Of a DNA stretch of 64,000 nucleotides, positions 18,096-27,521 are shown piece after piece; position 1 is the stretch's first letter, and each line of letters begins with the position of its first letter. The position numbers and the translations under genes were made by a program. Source of the DNA: JAHEEL01 sp963785245 (GTDB lineage Bacteria; Actinomycetota; Acidimicrobiia; Spongiisociales; UBA5794); NCBI GenBank assembly GCA_963785245.1, contig CAWAUO010000004.1, forward strand, positions 52,284 through 116,283. The letters run 5' to 3'. A model generated the notes under the pieces. The model was not told where the DNA came from. It saw nothing but the letters and a program-made list of their open reading frames with translations, and searched no databases.

Positions 18096-18212
18096 GGAAG
18101 TACCCTTCCCAAGCTTGCAGTGATGCTCTGTGAAGCGATGCTACCAACGGCAATCTCCGCCACTACCAGAACGCGCAGCCGGCGTCGCGGTCCGGCCGTA
18201 GGATTGGGCGCC

Positions 18213-19238
18213 ATGAGGAACGCACTAGAAGAGGCGCAGAGAATGGGAGCGGATGGCCCGACCGTGGCGGCTGCCACATTGGTGAGCGTCGACGGGTCGG
18301 TGCCGCGCCGCTCGGAGGCCCGTCTGCTGGTCTCGTCCAACGGGGCGACGTCAGGGTCGGTGAGCTTCGGGTGTGTCGAAGCCGATGTCGCCGCCCATGC
18401 CGAAGCGGTCCTCGAGAGTGGAGAGCCGCGCCTCGTGTCGTACGGCCTGAGCGACGAAGACGCCTTCGGGCTCGGTCTCACCTGCGGTGGAGCGATGGAG
18501 GTGTTCATCGAGCCATGGACGAGCCTCGCCGCGGACCTGGGCGGAGCGCTCGATCCGGCGTTCTCGGGCGTGATGGCGACCGTCATTGCCGGACCCGGTC
18601 GAGGAGGCCATGCGCTGTTCAACAGCGACTCCGGCATCTGGTCGGGCGATCTGTCGCCGATCCACAGTGACGAGCTCGCTGCCGACGTCGAGCCCACCAT
18701 CGCGGGGGAGAAGGCCCGCATCGTGGAGGTCGGAGGCTCGCGCATCTACCTCGAACCCGTGGTCGCGCCACCGAGGCTGCTCATTTACGGTGCCGGCCAC
18801 ACGGCCCAGGCACTCTGCGCGGCCGCAAGCGCCATCGGTTTCCGGGTGATCGTGGCCGATCACCGGCCCGGGCTTGCGGACTCCGATCAGTATCCAAATG
18901 CGGCCGAGGTGCTCGTCGGTTGGCCGGCCGACATCGTGCCGCTCGTGTCACCGGACGACCGCACCTATGCCGTCTGTCTCGCCCACAACGCGGAAGTCGA
19001 AGATGTACTCCTCCCGTTGCTCGCCGACGCCGGAGCGTGTTACATCGGCGTACTCGGGAGCCGCCGGAACCACGCGGCCCGCAAGCAGCGTCTCGTCGCG
19101 GCAGGCATGCCGCCAGAACACACAGAGCTGCTCCGCGGTCCGGTCGGACTCGGCATCGGCGCTCTTACCCCGGAGGAGATCGCCGTCTCCATCGTGGCCG
19201 AACTCGTCACGGTGCGGCGCGATCACCCTTTCGACTGA
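18213..19238 (+). CDS. XdhC family protein (molybdoenzyme maturation factor)
   Basis: A 341-residue XdhC/CoxI protein. An N-terminal XdhC domain (TLVSVDGSVPRRSEARLLVS, then LTCGGAMEVFIEP) is followed by a C-terminal Rossmann domain (LIYGAGHTAQALCAAAS, then YIGVLGSRRNHAARKQRL). Such proteins bind and deliver the molybdenum cofactor to xanthine dehydrogenase-type enzymes. The structural xdh genes are not here, but the following nucleoside importer fits purine use. The open frame extends far upstream antisense to the Gfo gene; the ATG at 18213 gives the family N-terminus. Confidence 0.88.
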   Translation: MRNALEEAQRMGADGPTVAAATLVSVDGSVPRRSEARLLVSSNGATSGSVSFGCVEADVAAHAEAVLESGEPRLVSYGLSDEDAFGLGLTCGGAMEVFIEPWTSLAADLGGALDPAFSGVMATVIAGPGRGGHALFNSDSGIWSGDLSPIHSDELAADVEPTIAGEKARIVEVGGSRIYLEPVVAPPRLLIYGAGHTAQALCAAASAIGFRVIVADHRPGLADSDQYPNAAEVLVGWPADIVPLVSPDDRTYAVCLAHNAEVEDVLLPLLADAGACYIGVLGSRRNHAARKQRLVAAGMPPEHTELLRGPVGLGIGALTPEEIAVSIVAELVTVRRDHPFD

Positions 19239-19313
19239 GCGGCCACACCGCTGGGCTCGTCGACAGGCCGTTGTGGCGCGCTCTGGCGCCCATTCGATCT
19301 AGAGTCCTCCGTA

Positions 19314-19340
19314 CGAATCGCCGCGCGCTGCGGCGATTCG
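19314..19340 (+). promoter_or_regulatory. Perfect hairpin in the leader of the BMP gene
   Basis: An inverted repeat with an 11-bp stem (CGAATCGCCGC/GCGGCGATTCG) and loop GCGCT, ending 34 bases before the BMP start codon. There is no T-run, so a terminator is unlikely. It could be an operator or an mRNA leader element. Confidence 0.6.
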
Positions 19341-19374
19341 GAGACTGATACAAGGAACACCGAAGGGAGAGCCA

Positions 19375-20505
19375 ATGGCTCGGAACAGATGGACGTTCAT
19401 GGTCGCGCTGATGATGGTGCTCGCGATGGTCGCGGCAGCATGCAGCAGCGACGATGGTGGCGACGAGACGACCACGACGGCGGCAGGCGGCGACGAGACG
19501 ACGACTACCGCCGCCATGGAAGAAGGTGAAGAGTTCAAGGTCGCGTTTGTGCACGTCGGCCCGACGGCTGACAAGGGGTGGTCATGGGCCCACGATCAAG
19601 GCGCCCAGTACCTCGAAGCCAACATGCCAGGCGCCGTGATCACGACGCTCGAGAGCATCCCCGAAGGACCGGACTCGCAGCGTGTGTTTGAGGACCTTGC
19701 GGCGGACGGCAACGTGTTGATCTTCGGTACGTCGTTTGGCTATATGGACCCGATGCTCGCGGCAGCGGAGAACTTCCCGGACGTTGCGTTCATGCACGCG
19801 ACCGGGTACAAGACCTCCGACAACATGGGCAACTACTTCGGCGCTGCCGAAGAGGGTCGCTACCTTTCCGGCATGGCTGCCGGTGCGCGTTCCGAGAGCG
19901 GCAAGATCGGGTACGTGGCGGCGTTCCCGATCCCCGAGGTGCTCCGCGGCATCAACGCGTTCACGCTCGGTGCTCGCGAGGTCAATCCTGACGCCACCGT
20001 GCAGGTCATCTGGACGTCGACCTGGTTCGACCCACCCGTTGAAGGTGACGCCGCGCAAGCGCTGCTCGATGCAGGCGTCGACGTGATCGCGATGCACCAG
20101 GACTCGTCGGCACCGGGCCAGGCGGCCGAGACCGCCGGCGCTGGTTGGGTTGGCTACAACACCGACATGTCCGAGTTCGCCCCGAATGGTTGGCTCACTG
20201 CTGCTGTCTGGGATTGGGGCCCGTACTACCTGGCCACCGCGGAAGCGGTCAAGGGTGGCACGTGGGCGCCGGATGCATTCTACGGCAACATGGCGGACGG
20301 CATGGTCAACATTGCACCGCTCGGGCCATCGGTCTCTGACGAGACGGCGGCGCTCATCGAGACGCGAAAGGGCGAGATCATCGCCGGGACGTTCTCGGTC
20401 CTGCCGGATCCGATCGTCAACCAGGATGGCGTCGAGCAACCGCTCGGTGACATCTTCAGCATGGACTACTTCGTAGAAGGCGTCATCGGCAGCCCAACCG
20501 GCTGA
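19375..20505 (+). CDS. BMP family ABC transporter substrate-binding lipoprotein
   Basis: A 376-residue basic-membrane-protein family lipoprotein. The signal peptide ends in a lipobox (VAAAC, Cys23), a Thr/Gly/Asp-rich linker with two TTTTAA runs follows, then the periplasmic-binding-like fold from about residue 60 (FKVAFVHVGPTADKGWSWAH). BMP proteins bind nucleosides (or related compounds) for import by the YufO/P/Q-type ABC complex encoded next. It has a good RBS (GGGAG) and a hairpin in the leader. A strong hairpin between this gene and the ATPase gene probably lowers downstream expression. Confidence 0.92.
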   Translation: MARNRWTFMVALMMVLAMVAAACSSDDGGDETTTTAAGGDETTTTAAMEEGEEFKVAFVHVGPTADKGWSWAHDQGAQYLEANMPGAVITTLESIPEGPDSQRVFEDLAADGNVLIFGTSFGYMDPMLAAAENFPDVAFMHATGYKTSDNMGNYFGAAEEGRYLSGMAAGARSESGKIGYVAAFPIPEVLRGINAFTLGAREVNPDATVQVIWTSTWFDPPVEGDAAQALLDAGVDVIAMHQDSSAPGQAAETAGAGWVGYNTDMSEFAPNGWLTAAVWDWGPYYLATAEAVKGGTWAPDAFYGNMADGMVNIAPLGPSVSDETAALIETRKGEIIAGTFSVLPDPIVNQDGVEQPLGDIFSMDYFVEGVIGSPTG

Positions 20506-20526
20506 TCGACGACCCAATCAAGTGGA

Positions 20527-20554
20527 CGAGGGCCCCGCCTGTGCGGGGCCCTCG
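20527..20554 (+). terminator. Strong GC hairpin between binding protein and ATPase genes
   Basis: A 12-bp perfect stem (CGAGGGCCCCGC/GCGGGGCCCTCG) with loop CTGT, just after the BMP stop. It is followed only by a mixed CCTGTTGTG tract, so it may be a partial terminator or an mRNA-stabilising end for the highly needed binding protein. Confidence 0.7.
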
Positions 20555-20595
20555 CCTGTTGTGACGGGCGCGGGCGGTGTGGCTAGGATGCCGGG

Positions 20596-22137
20596 ATGCC
20601 AAACGCCGATCAGAGCAGCACGCCTCCCGCGGTAGAGCTTCGCAAGATCGACAAGTCGTTCTACGGTGTCCTGGCAAACGCCGATGTTGATTTCAACCTC
20701 GCTCGCGGCGAGGTCCACACACTGCTCGGCGAAAACGGCGCGGGGAAGTCGACCCTCTGCTCGGTCATGGCCGGGCTCTACCGGCCAGATTCAGGCGAGA
20801 TGCTCATGGACGGAGAGCCGATCGTCCTGAAGTCGCCGAAGGCGGCCCTCGCCGCCGGCATCGGGATGGTCTACCAGCACTTTCGGCTGGTGTCGAACCT
20901 CACCGTTGCCGAGAACCTTGCGCTCGGAAATCCCGAAGTTGGGTTGCGCCTGTCGCAGAGCGAACTCGAGGACGAGGCCCGCGAACTCGGCGAGCGGTAC
21001 GACTTTCCCGTCGACCCGTCGGCTCGGATCTGGCAGCTCTCGGTTGGCCAGCAGCAGCGCGTCGAAATCCTCAAGCTTCTCTACCGCGATGTCCGCATCC
21101 TGATTCTCGACGAACCGACCGCGGTGCTGACACCGCAGGAGGGGCAGGCGCTGTTCAGAGCGATGCGGACTTTGGCCGACGAGGGCCGTTCGCTGATCTT
21201 CGTGTCGCACAAGCTCCATGAGGTGAAGCAGGTCTCCGACCGAGTCACGGTCCTCCGCGAAGGCCGGGTCGTCGGCGCTGTCAACACGGCGGATGCCGAG
21301 CCGCGCGATCTCGCCCGCATGATGGTCGGCAAAGACCTCGTCCTCCCGACACGGGCGCCGAACGAATCAATCGGGGATCCCGTTCTCGTCGTTGACGACC
21401 TGAAGATCAAAGACGATCGTGGTCTCGATGCCGTCGACGGACTCTCGATCACGGTGAATTCCGGCGAGGTCGTCGGCATCGCCGGCGTCTCAGGCAACGG
21501 CCAACGTGAGCTTGCTCAGGGCATCGTCGGCCTGATGAAGGTCACGGGTGGAACCGTCCATCTCTCTGGGAAGGACATCACCGGCACGACCGTCCTCAAG
21601 TCAATCAAGGCCGGCATTGCATACGTGCCGCAGAGTCGCCTCGGAATGGGGCTTGCCCCAGGGCTCGACACGGACGACAACCTCGCTCTGAAGCAGTTCC
21701 GTGAACCGCCGTACTCCAACGGACCCATGCTCTCCCAGAAGGCATTCAAGACCAAGGGCGCCGAGCTGATCGAGGAGTTCGACGTGCGGGGTGTGCGTCC
21801 CGGCCTCCCGATCCGGCTGCTCTCAGGAGGAAATCTCCAGAAGGCGCTGATCGCGCGCGAAGTCACTCAGGATCACTGTGTGCTGATCGCCCGGTCCCCA
21901 ACCCGAGGCCTCGACGTCGGAGCAACGGCCGTTGTGCGCGACCAGATCCTTGCTGAACGGGATCGAGGCATCGCCGTCCTGCTCATCTCTGAGGACCTCG
22001 ACGAGTTGCTCGCTTTGTCAGACCGGTTGCTTGTGATCTACGAGGGGAGGATCGTCGGTGAGATGCCGGCGTCTGAAGCCACTGCCGAACGACTCGGATT
22101 GCTCATGTCTGGTCATAGCGAGGAGCAGTCCGCATGA
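20596..22137 (+). CDS. Nucleoside-type ABC transporter ATPase (two nucleotide-binding domains)
   Basis: A 513-residue tandem ATPase like YufO/NupA and RbsA. The first domain has Walker A GENGAGKST, signature LSVGQQQRVEI and Walker B ILILDEPTAVLTP. The second has the degenerate Walker A typical of this family (GVSGNGQRE) and LSGGNLQKALIARE. It energises the two permeases that follow. The ATG is 90 bases after the BMP stop; the gene ends overlapping the first permease by 4 bases. Confidence 0.93.
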   Translation: MPNADQSSTPPAVELRKIDKSFYGVLANADVDFNLARGEVHTLLGENGAGKSTLCSVMAGLYRPDSGEMLMDGEPIVLKSPKAALAAGIGMVYQHFRLVSNLTVAENLALGNPEVGLRLSQSELEDEARELGERYDFPVDPSARIWQLSVGQQQRVEILKLLYRDVRILILDEPTAVLTPQEGQALFRAMRTLADEGRSLIFVSHKLHEVKQVSDRVTVLREGRVVGAVNTADAEPRDLARMMVGKDLVLPTRAPNESIGDPVLVVDDLKIKDDRGLDAVDGLSITVNSGEVVGIAGVSGNGQRELAQGIVGLMKVTGGTVHLSGKDITGTTVLKSIKAGIAYVPQSRLGMGLAPGLDTDDNLALKQFREPPYSNGPMLSQKAFKTKGAELIEEFDVRGVRPGLPIRLLSGGNLQKALIAREVTQDHCVLIARSPTRGLDVGATAVVRDQILAERDRGIAVLLISEDLDELLALSDRLLVIYEGRIVGEMPASEATAERLGLLMSGHSEEQSA

Positions 22138-23249
22138 GTCGTCGCTTCATCGTTGAACCGCGAGGCCTCGCACCCTGGTGGCTCAAGCTGCTCATTCCGA
22201 TTGGATCCGTTGTCGCAGCGATGATCCTCGGAGCGGTGTTCCTTGCAATCACCGGCAACGACTGGGTCGAGGTCTACCAGAAGATGGCCGATGCAGCGTT
22301 TGGCTCGGGCCGTGGGTTCGCAGAGACGCTCGTATCCGCCACCCCCCTCATCCTCACCGGTGTCGCGGCCGCCATCGCCTTCAAGATGCTGGTCTGGAAT
22401 ATCGGTGGGGAGGGTCAGCTCATCTTTGGCGCCATCGTTGCCGCCGGCGTGGGGATCTGGCTCGCGGACTCGACTCCGCAAATCATCGCAGTCGTTGCGG
22501 TCGTCATCGCCGGAGCGATCGGTGGAGCCTTCTGGGCCTCGCTGGCTGCAGTGCCAAGGGTGTACCTCGGTACCAACGAGATCATCACGACGCTGATGCT
22601 GAACTTCATTGCCCTCAACCTCATGCAGTACCTCGTGCTCGGAAGCTCGAGCCCCTGGCGGGATCCCGAGGCGACCCAATTCCCGCAGGGCCGTCCCATC
22701 CTCGACGCCGGCCGCATCCCCGAGTTCTTCCACCGCCTCGACTGGGGTCTGTTCATCGCCATCGGCGTCGCGGTGATCGCCTGGTTTGTCATCAGCAAGA
22801 CGCGCAGCGGATTCGAGTACCGCATCGTCGGCGACTCGTTTGACGCCGCTCGCTATGCAGGCATCAAGGTTCCGAGAAAGGTGCTCGGCACGTTCCTCTT
22901 CTCTGGAGCCGCGGCCGGACTCGCCGGTTCGATCCTGGTGGCGGGCATCCTCGGCAAGATGGATCCTCGGTCTCTCGATCTCGGTCTTGGATTCACGGGG
23001 ATCATCGTCGCTGCGCTCGCTCGCCTCAATCCGATCGCGATCATCCCGGTCGCGATCCTGATGGGAGCGTTGAACAACGCCGGACCGGCGCTCCAGTCGA
23101 TCGGTGTGCCATCGGCGACGGTGAAGATCCTCCAAGGTGCGATTCTGATCTTTGCCGTCGCAGGCGAGTTCCTGATCTCGAACCGGATTCACCGGCCCGA
23201 TCCAATCGCCGGTGAGGCGAAGACAGAGCCAGAGGCACAGGCAGCATGA
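22134..23249 (+). CDS. Nucleoside ABC transporter permease 1 (BPD_transp_2)
   Basis: A 371-residue polytopic permease like YufP. About nine hydrophobic segments are visible, and the family motif region VWNIGGEGQLIFGAIVAAG is at about residues 85-105. The ATG overlaps the ATPase stop (ATGA), and its own stop overlaps the next permease start. With the second permease it forms the channel for nucleosides delivered by the BMP lipoprotein. Confidence 0.92.
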   Translation: MSRRFIVEPRGLAPWWLKLLIPIGSVVAAMILGAVFLAITGNDWVEVYQKMADAAFGSGRGFAETLVSATPLILTGVAAAIAFKMLVWNIGGEGQLIFGAIVAAGVGIWLADSTPQIIAVVAVVIAGAIGGAFWASLAAVPRVYLGTNEIITTLMLNFIALNLMQYLVLGSSSPWRDPEATQFPQGRPILDAGRIPEFFHRLDWGLFIAIGVAVIAWFVISKTRSGFEYRIVGDSFDAARYAGIKVPRKVLGTFLFSGAAAGLAGSILVAGILGKMDPRSLDLGLGFTGIIVAALARLNPIAIIPVAILMGALNNAGPALQSIGVPSATVKILQGAILIFAVAGEFLISNRIHRPDPIAGEAKTEPEAQAA

Positions 23250-24190
23250 ACGAATCCGTGCTCATGCTCACACTCATGGCCGGCATCGGCCTCGGGACGC
23301 CGCTCGTGTTCGGAACCGTTGGCGAGATCCTCACCGAGCGATCGGGCATCCTCAACCTTGGTGTTCAGGGCATGATGCTGTTCGGCGCGGTGATGGGGTT
23401 CTGGGCAACGTTCGTGTCCGGCAGCCTGTGGCTCGGTGTGCTCGCCGCCCTCCTGGCCGGGGCCGGCATGTCTCTGATCCACGCCTTCAATTCGATCACG
23501 CTGCGCGTGAGCCAGATCGTTTCGGGACTGGCACTGACCATCTTTGGAACGGGTGTCGCCGTATACATCGGCAAGGCCGGTTCGGATCCGCTGATCGGTC
23601 AACCGTCGAAAGCGGTGTTCGAGCCGATCTTCCCTGAGGCCATGACCGAGATTCCGATCGTTGGACCGCTCATCTTCGGTCACGACGCCCTCATCTACCT
23701 TTCGTGGATCATCGTCGCGGCTGCTAGCTACTACCTCTTCCACACCCGCCCGGGTCTGACGGTGCACGCCGTTGGCGAGGATCCCGCGAGTGCGGAAGCC
23801 GCGGGTGTCAACGTCTCCACTGTTCGCTACATCCACGTCATGCTCGGCGGAGCCCTCGCAGGGCTTGGTGGCGCCTACTTCTCGCTCGCTCTGGTGCCGT
23901 CATGGCAGGACAACCCGATCGGGCAGGCTGGGTGGATCGCGATCGCCCTTGTGATCCTGGCTTCGTGGCGTCCGTGGCGGGCACTCTGGGTCGCCTACCT
24001 CTTCGGAATCGCTGGACGACTCAACTTCACGTTCCAGACGCTCGAAATCAACGTGCCCGCGACCTTGCTCGACATGCTTCCATTCCTCCTCGCGATCATC
24101 GCGATGATTGTGCTCACCAGCGGCAAGCGGGCGAGGTTCCTCGGAGCGCCGGCAGCTCTCGGCATCCCCTACTTCCGGGAAGAGCGCTGA
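23246..24190 (+). CDS. Nucleoside ABC transporter permease 2 (BPD_transp_2)
   Basis: A 314-residue permease like YufQ, with the family opening GIGLGTPLVFGTVGEILTER and SGILNLGVQGMMLFGAVMG, then about eight membrane segments. It is coupled to the first permease (ATGA) and followed after 7 bases by the surE-like gene. Confidence 0.92.
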   Translation: MNESVLMLTLMAGIGLGTPLVFGTVGEILTERSGILNLGVQGMMLFGAVMGFWATFVSGSLWLGVLAALLAGAGMSLIHAFNSITLRVSQIVSGLALTIFGTGVAVYIGKAGSDPLIGQPSKAVFEPIFPEAMTEIPIVGPLIFGHDALIYLSWIIVAAASYYLFHTRPGLTVHAVGEDPASAEAAGVNVSTVRYIHVMLGGALAGLGGAYFSLALVPSWQDNPIGQAGWIAIALVILASWRPWRALWVAYLFGIAGRLNFTFQTLEINVPATLLDMLPFLLAIIAMIVLTSGKRARFLGAPAALGIPYFREER

Positions 24191-24197
24191 CCCGGGC

Positions 24198-24989
24198 GTG
24201 TCCTGGATTCTCCTGACCAACGACGACGGCATCGACAGCCCTGCCCTCATCCCGTTCGCCGATGCTTTGAGGCGACTCGGGACGGTTCGCGTCGTCGTGC
24301 CTGATCAGGAGCGGAGTTGGGTCGGCAAGGCGATCACCCGAATCGGACCGATCGGCACAGCCGAGGTTGAACTCGAAGGCGAGGCAGCCTGGACCTGCAC
24401 CGGGTATCCAGCCGATGCCGTGCAGATCGGCATCCACGGACTCTTCGATGAACCACCGGTGCTGGTCGTGTCCGGCATCAACATCGGCTACAACCATGGA
24501 GCCGGATTCCTGATGTCGTCGGGGACGATCGGCGCCGCCGTTGAAGGCTGGGTCTCCGGGGTTCCGTCGATTGCCGTGTCCACCGGCGCCAACGGAGACT
24601 GGTCGGCGTGGAAGCGCCGCGCCCTCGATCCGGCAGCGGCGGGAGACTGGGAACGCCTGGGATTGGTCGGTGCCGAACTCGTCAATGTGGTCGCGGACGC
24701 GGGTCTCCCGGACCTCGCCGATGTGGTGTCGATCAACGTCCCGTTCGACGCCACGCTCGACACGCCGCGGCACGTGACCACGATCGCACGGATCGGTTAT
24801 GACCGGCTCTTCAGCGACGATGGCAATGGGGTGTATCGCCACGACTTCAACGGTCGACTCCTCGAATTCGAATCACTCGAAGGCACCGACATCGAGGCCG
24901 GGAGGGACGGTTGCATCTCGATCGCTCCAATTCGTATGCCTTCGGCCGCAACGGTTCCCGAGGACGTTCGAGAGCGAATCGAGGGCTGA
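24198..24989 (+). CDS. surE: SurE family 5'/3'-nucleotidase
   Basis: A 263-residue SurE-type phosphatase. The opening WILLTNDDGIDSPAL holds the metal-binding DD pair, and SGINIGYNHGAGFLMSSGTIGAA holds the Asn ligand and Ser-rich loop. SurE removes phosphate from nucleoside monophosphates. Its place right after a nucleoside importer suggests a role in nucleotide scavenging. GTG 24198 is chosen because it gives the family N-terminus; the frame is open further upstream inside the permease gene. Confidence 0.92.
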   Translation: MSWILLTNDDGIDSPALIPFADALRRLGTVRVVVPDQERSWVGKAITRIGPIGTAEVELEGEAAWTCTGYPADAVQIGIHGLFDEPPVLVVSGINIGYNHGAGFLMSSGTIGAAVEGWVSGVPSIAVSTGANGDWSAWKRRALDPAAAGDWERLGLVGAELVNVVADAGLPDLADVVSINVPFDATLDTPRHVTTIARIGYDRLFSDDGNGVYRHDFNGRLLEFESLEGTDIEAGRDGCISIAPIRMPSAATVPEDVRERIEG

Positions 24990-25098
24990 CGGGGCCAACG
25001 TCGTGGGGGAGGGGTCCTCCGACCCTGGTTTCGATCTCGATACTCAACCATCGTGCGGGGCAGCACCGATAGGTGCGCAACGCGCGAGGAGAGGACCT

Positions 25099-27507
25099 AT
25101 GGGCATTCGGATCAAGCGGGCAGCAGTCCTCGGAGCTGGAGTGATGGGGCAGGGCATTGCCGCACATCTCGCCAACGCCGGGATTCCTTCGTATCTGTTC
25201 GACATCGCTCCCGGAGAACTCACGGAAGCGGAAGTCGCTGCGGGACTCTCGTTGGAGGACCGGAAGGTCCGCAACCGAATCGCCGACGCCGGTATTGCCG
25301 CCATGAAGAAGTCGAAACCGGCCCTGCTCTACCGGCCGGACCTCGCTGCGATGGTGACCCCCTGCAACTACGAGGATGACCTCGACAAGCTCGGCGAGTG
25401 CGACTGGATCGTCGAAGTCGTCGTCGAACGGATGGACATCAAGCAGCGTGTCTTCGCCATGGTCGACGAGCACCGGCGACCGGGCAGCGTCGTGTCATCG
25501 AACACGTCGGGTCTCTCCGCCGAGGCGATGGCCGAGGGTCGGAGCGACGACTTCCGCAGCCACTTCATGGTGACCCATTTCTTCAATCCGGTCCGCTACA
25601 TGCGCCTCCTCGAGATGGTGCCGATCAGCGACACCGATCCCGGCGCGTTCGCCGACATGGCCGACTTCGGCGAGAACGTGCTCGGCAAGGGCGTCGTCTA
25701 CTGCAAGGACACCCCGAACTTCATTGCCAACCGGATCGGCACGTTCGGCATGGCATCGGTATTCCACTGGATGAAGGAGTACGGCCTCGGTGTTGCCGAG
25801 GTCGATGTGGTGTTCGGGCCGGCGATGGGACGCCCGAAGTCTGCGGTGTTCCGCACCGTCGACATCGTCGGCCTCGACACCATGGCTCATGTGTTCGCGA
25901 CGATCGGCGAGGGATGCCCCGACGACCCATGGCGAGACAGGTTCGTAGTTCCCGGTGAGATGCAGGCCCTGATTGCGGACGGTCGCCTCGGCGGCAAGAC
26001 CGGCGCCGGGTTCTACAAGAAGGTGAGGGGGGAGCAGGGCAGCACGATCCTCAGTCTTGACCTCGACACGCTCGACTACGTCGATGCGGGCAAGCTCCGC
26101 CTTGCCTCGGTCGGCGCGGCCCGCAAGGTCGAGGATGTCGGCGCAAAGATCGGTGCGATGACGGCATTCGACGACGACCACGGGCGCTTTGCCTGGAAGG
26201 TCACCGCCGAGTCATGCATCTACGCGCTCGAACTCCTCGGCGAGATCGCCGACGACATCGTCAACGTCGACCGGGCCATGCGGTGGGGTTTCAACTACGA
26301 GCTCGGGCCCTTTGAGACGTGGGATGCCATCGGTGTCGCCGAATCCGTCGAGCGCATGCGTGCCGAGGGGATGGTCGTCCCCGAGGCCGTCGATCGGCTG
26401 ATCGAAGTCGGCGAAGGCATCTGGTACGTCAAGCGCGACGGTGTCGCCCACTTCTGGGACGTCGGAGCCGAGGAGTACCTCCCGGTCCCGGTCTCCGAGG
26501 ACGCGATCTTCCTCACAACGCTCGCCGAAGAGGGGAAGGTTCTCGCGGAGAGCGTCGGCGCAACGCTGTACGACATGGGCGACGGCGTCGGTTGCGTCGC
26601 CTTCCACACGAAGATGAACGCCATCGACAACACCATTCTTGAGGTCATCGCGACCGGGTGCGACATGGTCGACGCCGGTGGTCTCGTCGGGTTGGTGGTC
26701 GGAAACGAGGCGACCAACTTCTCCGTCGGTGCCAACGTGGGTCTCATCGGCATGCTGGCCATGTCACAGGACTGGGATCAGATCGATCAGGCGGTCCGTG
26801 TCATCCAGGACACGTTCATGCGGATGAAGTACTGCGACGGCCCCGTTGTGGTCGCACCGCGCGGCCTTGCCCTCGGCGGCGGCTGCGAAGCCGTGATGCA
26901 CGGTGATTCCGTGCGGGCGGCCGCCGAGTCCTACATCGGCCTCGTCGAACTGGGGGTCGGTGTGATCCCCGCCGGCGGCGGCTGCAAGGAGATGGCATTC
27001 CGCTACTACGGGTCGGTACCGGAAGGTGTGAGGGTCGACTTATTCCCGTTCATGGAGAAGGCGTTCATGACGGTCGGTACCGCCACCGTGGCGACCAGCG
27101 CCGAGGAGGCCAAGTCGTACGGGTTCCTGCGCCGGACCGATCGGATCACGCTGAATCCCGACGCCGTTCTCGCCGATGCGAAGGCCGACGTCCTCGCCAT
27201 GGTGCAGATGGGCTACCAGCCTCCGATCCCGCGCACGGTACCGGTTCCGGGGTCGACTGGGATCGCCGCTCTTAAGGTAGGTGTCCACGGGATGCGACAA
27301 GGCGGATACCTGAGCGAATACGACGAACACCTCGGCACCGTACTCGCCACCGTGTTGTGCGGGGGCGACGTTCCTGCGGGCACCATGCTCTCCGAGCAGG
27401 ACTTCCTCGACCTGGAACGGGAGGCCTTTGTGGGCCTCTGCAAGGAGCAGAGAACAATCGAACGGATCCTGCACATGCTGGAGACCGGCAAACCGTTGCG
27501 GAACTGA
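25099..27507 (+). CDS. fadN: 3-hydroxyacyl-CoA dehydrogenase / enoyl-CoA hydratase fusion (FadN-like)
   Basis: An 802-residue bifunctional beta-oxidation enzyme in FadN order. The N-terminal NAD domain starts RAAVLGAGVMGQGIAAHLAN, and the catalytic His region is SHFMVTHFFNPVRYMRLLE. A second dehydrogenase domain follows, then a C-terminal crotonase domain with GLALGGGCEAVMHGD and ELGVGVIPAGGG. It hydrates enoyl-CoA and oxidises 3-hydroxyacyl-CoA. The start is ATG 25099 with GAGGAGAGG upstream, not the longer open frame. The thiolase gene follows after 14 bases, so the pair forms a beta-oxidation operon. Confidence 0.93.
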   Translation: MGIRIKRAAVLGAGVMGQGIAAHLANAGIPSYLFDIAPGELTEAEVAAGLSLEDRKVRNRIADAGIAAMKKSKPALLYRPDLAAMVTPCNYEDDLDKLGECDWIVEVVVERMDIKQRVFAMVDEHRRPGSVVSSNTSGLSAEAMAEGRSDDFRSHFMVTHFFNPVRYMRLLEMVPISDTDPGAFADMADFGENVLGKGVVYCKDTPNFIANRIGTFGMASVFHWMKEYGLGVAEVDVVFGPAMGRPKSAVFRTVDIVGLDTMAHVFATIGEGCPDDPWRDRFVVPGEMQALIADGRLGGKTGAGFYKKVRGEQGSTILSLDLDTLDYVDAGKLRLASVGAARKVEDVGAKIGAMTAFDDDHGRFAWKVTAESCIYALELLGEIADDIVNVDRAMRWGFNYELGPFETWDAIGVAESVERMRAEGMVVPEAVDRLIEVGEGIWYVKRDGVAHFWDVGAEEYLPVPVSEDAIFLTTLAEEGKVLAESVGATLYDMGDGVGCVAFHTKMNAIDNTILEVIATGCDMVDAGGLVGLVVGNEATNFSVGANVGLIGMLAMSQDWDQIDQAVRVIQDTFMRMKYCDGPVVVAPRGLALGGGCEAVMHGDSVRAAAESYIGLVELGVGVIPAGGGCKEMAFRYYGSVPEGVRVDLFPFMEKAFMTVGTATVATSAEEAKSYGFLRRTDRITLNPDAVLADAKADVLAMVQMGYQPPIPRTVPVPGSTGIAALKVGVHGMRQGGYLSEYDEHLGTVLATVLCGGDVPAGTMLSEQDFLDLEREAFVGLCKEQRTIERILHMLETGKPLRN

Positions 27508-27521
27508 GAAGGAGTAGACGC

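Noticed and set aside
17046..18212. An upstream extension of the XdhC frame
   Set aside because: It is antisense to the Gfo/Idh/MocA gene and adds no domain; the family N-terminus begins at 18213.
24799..25098. A longer N-terminus for the FadN-like protein
   Set aside because: It lies inside surE in another frame; ATG 25099 has a good RBS and begins the Rossmann fold.
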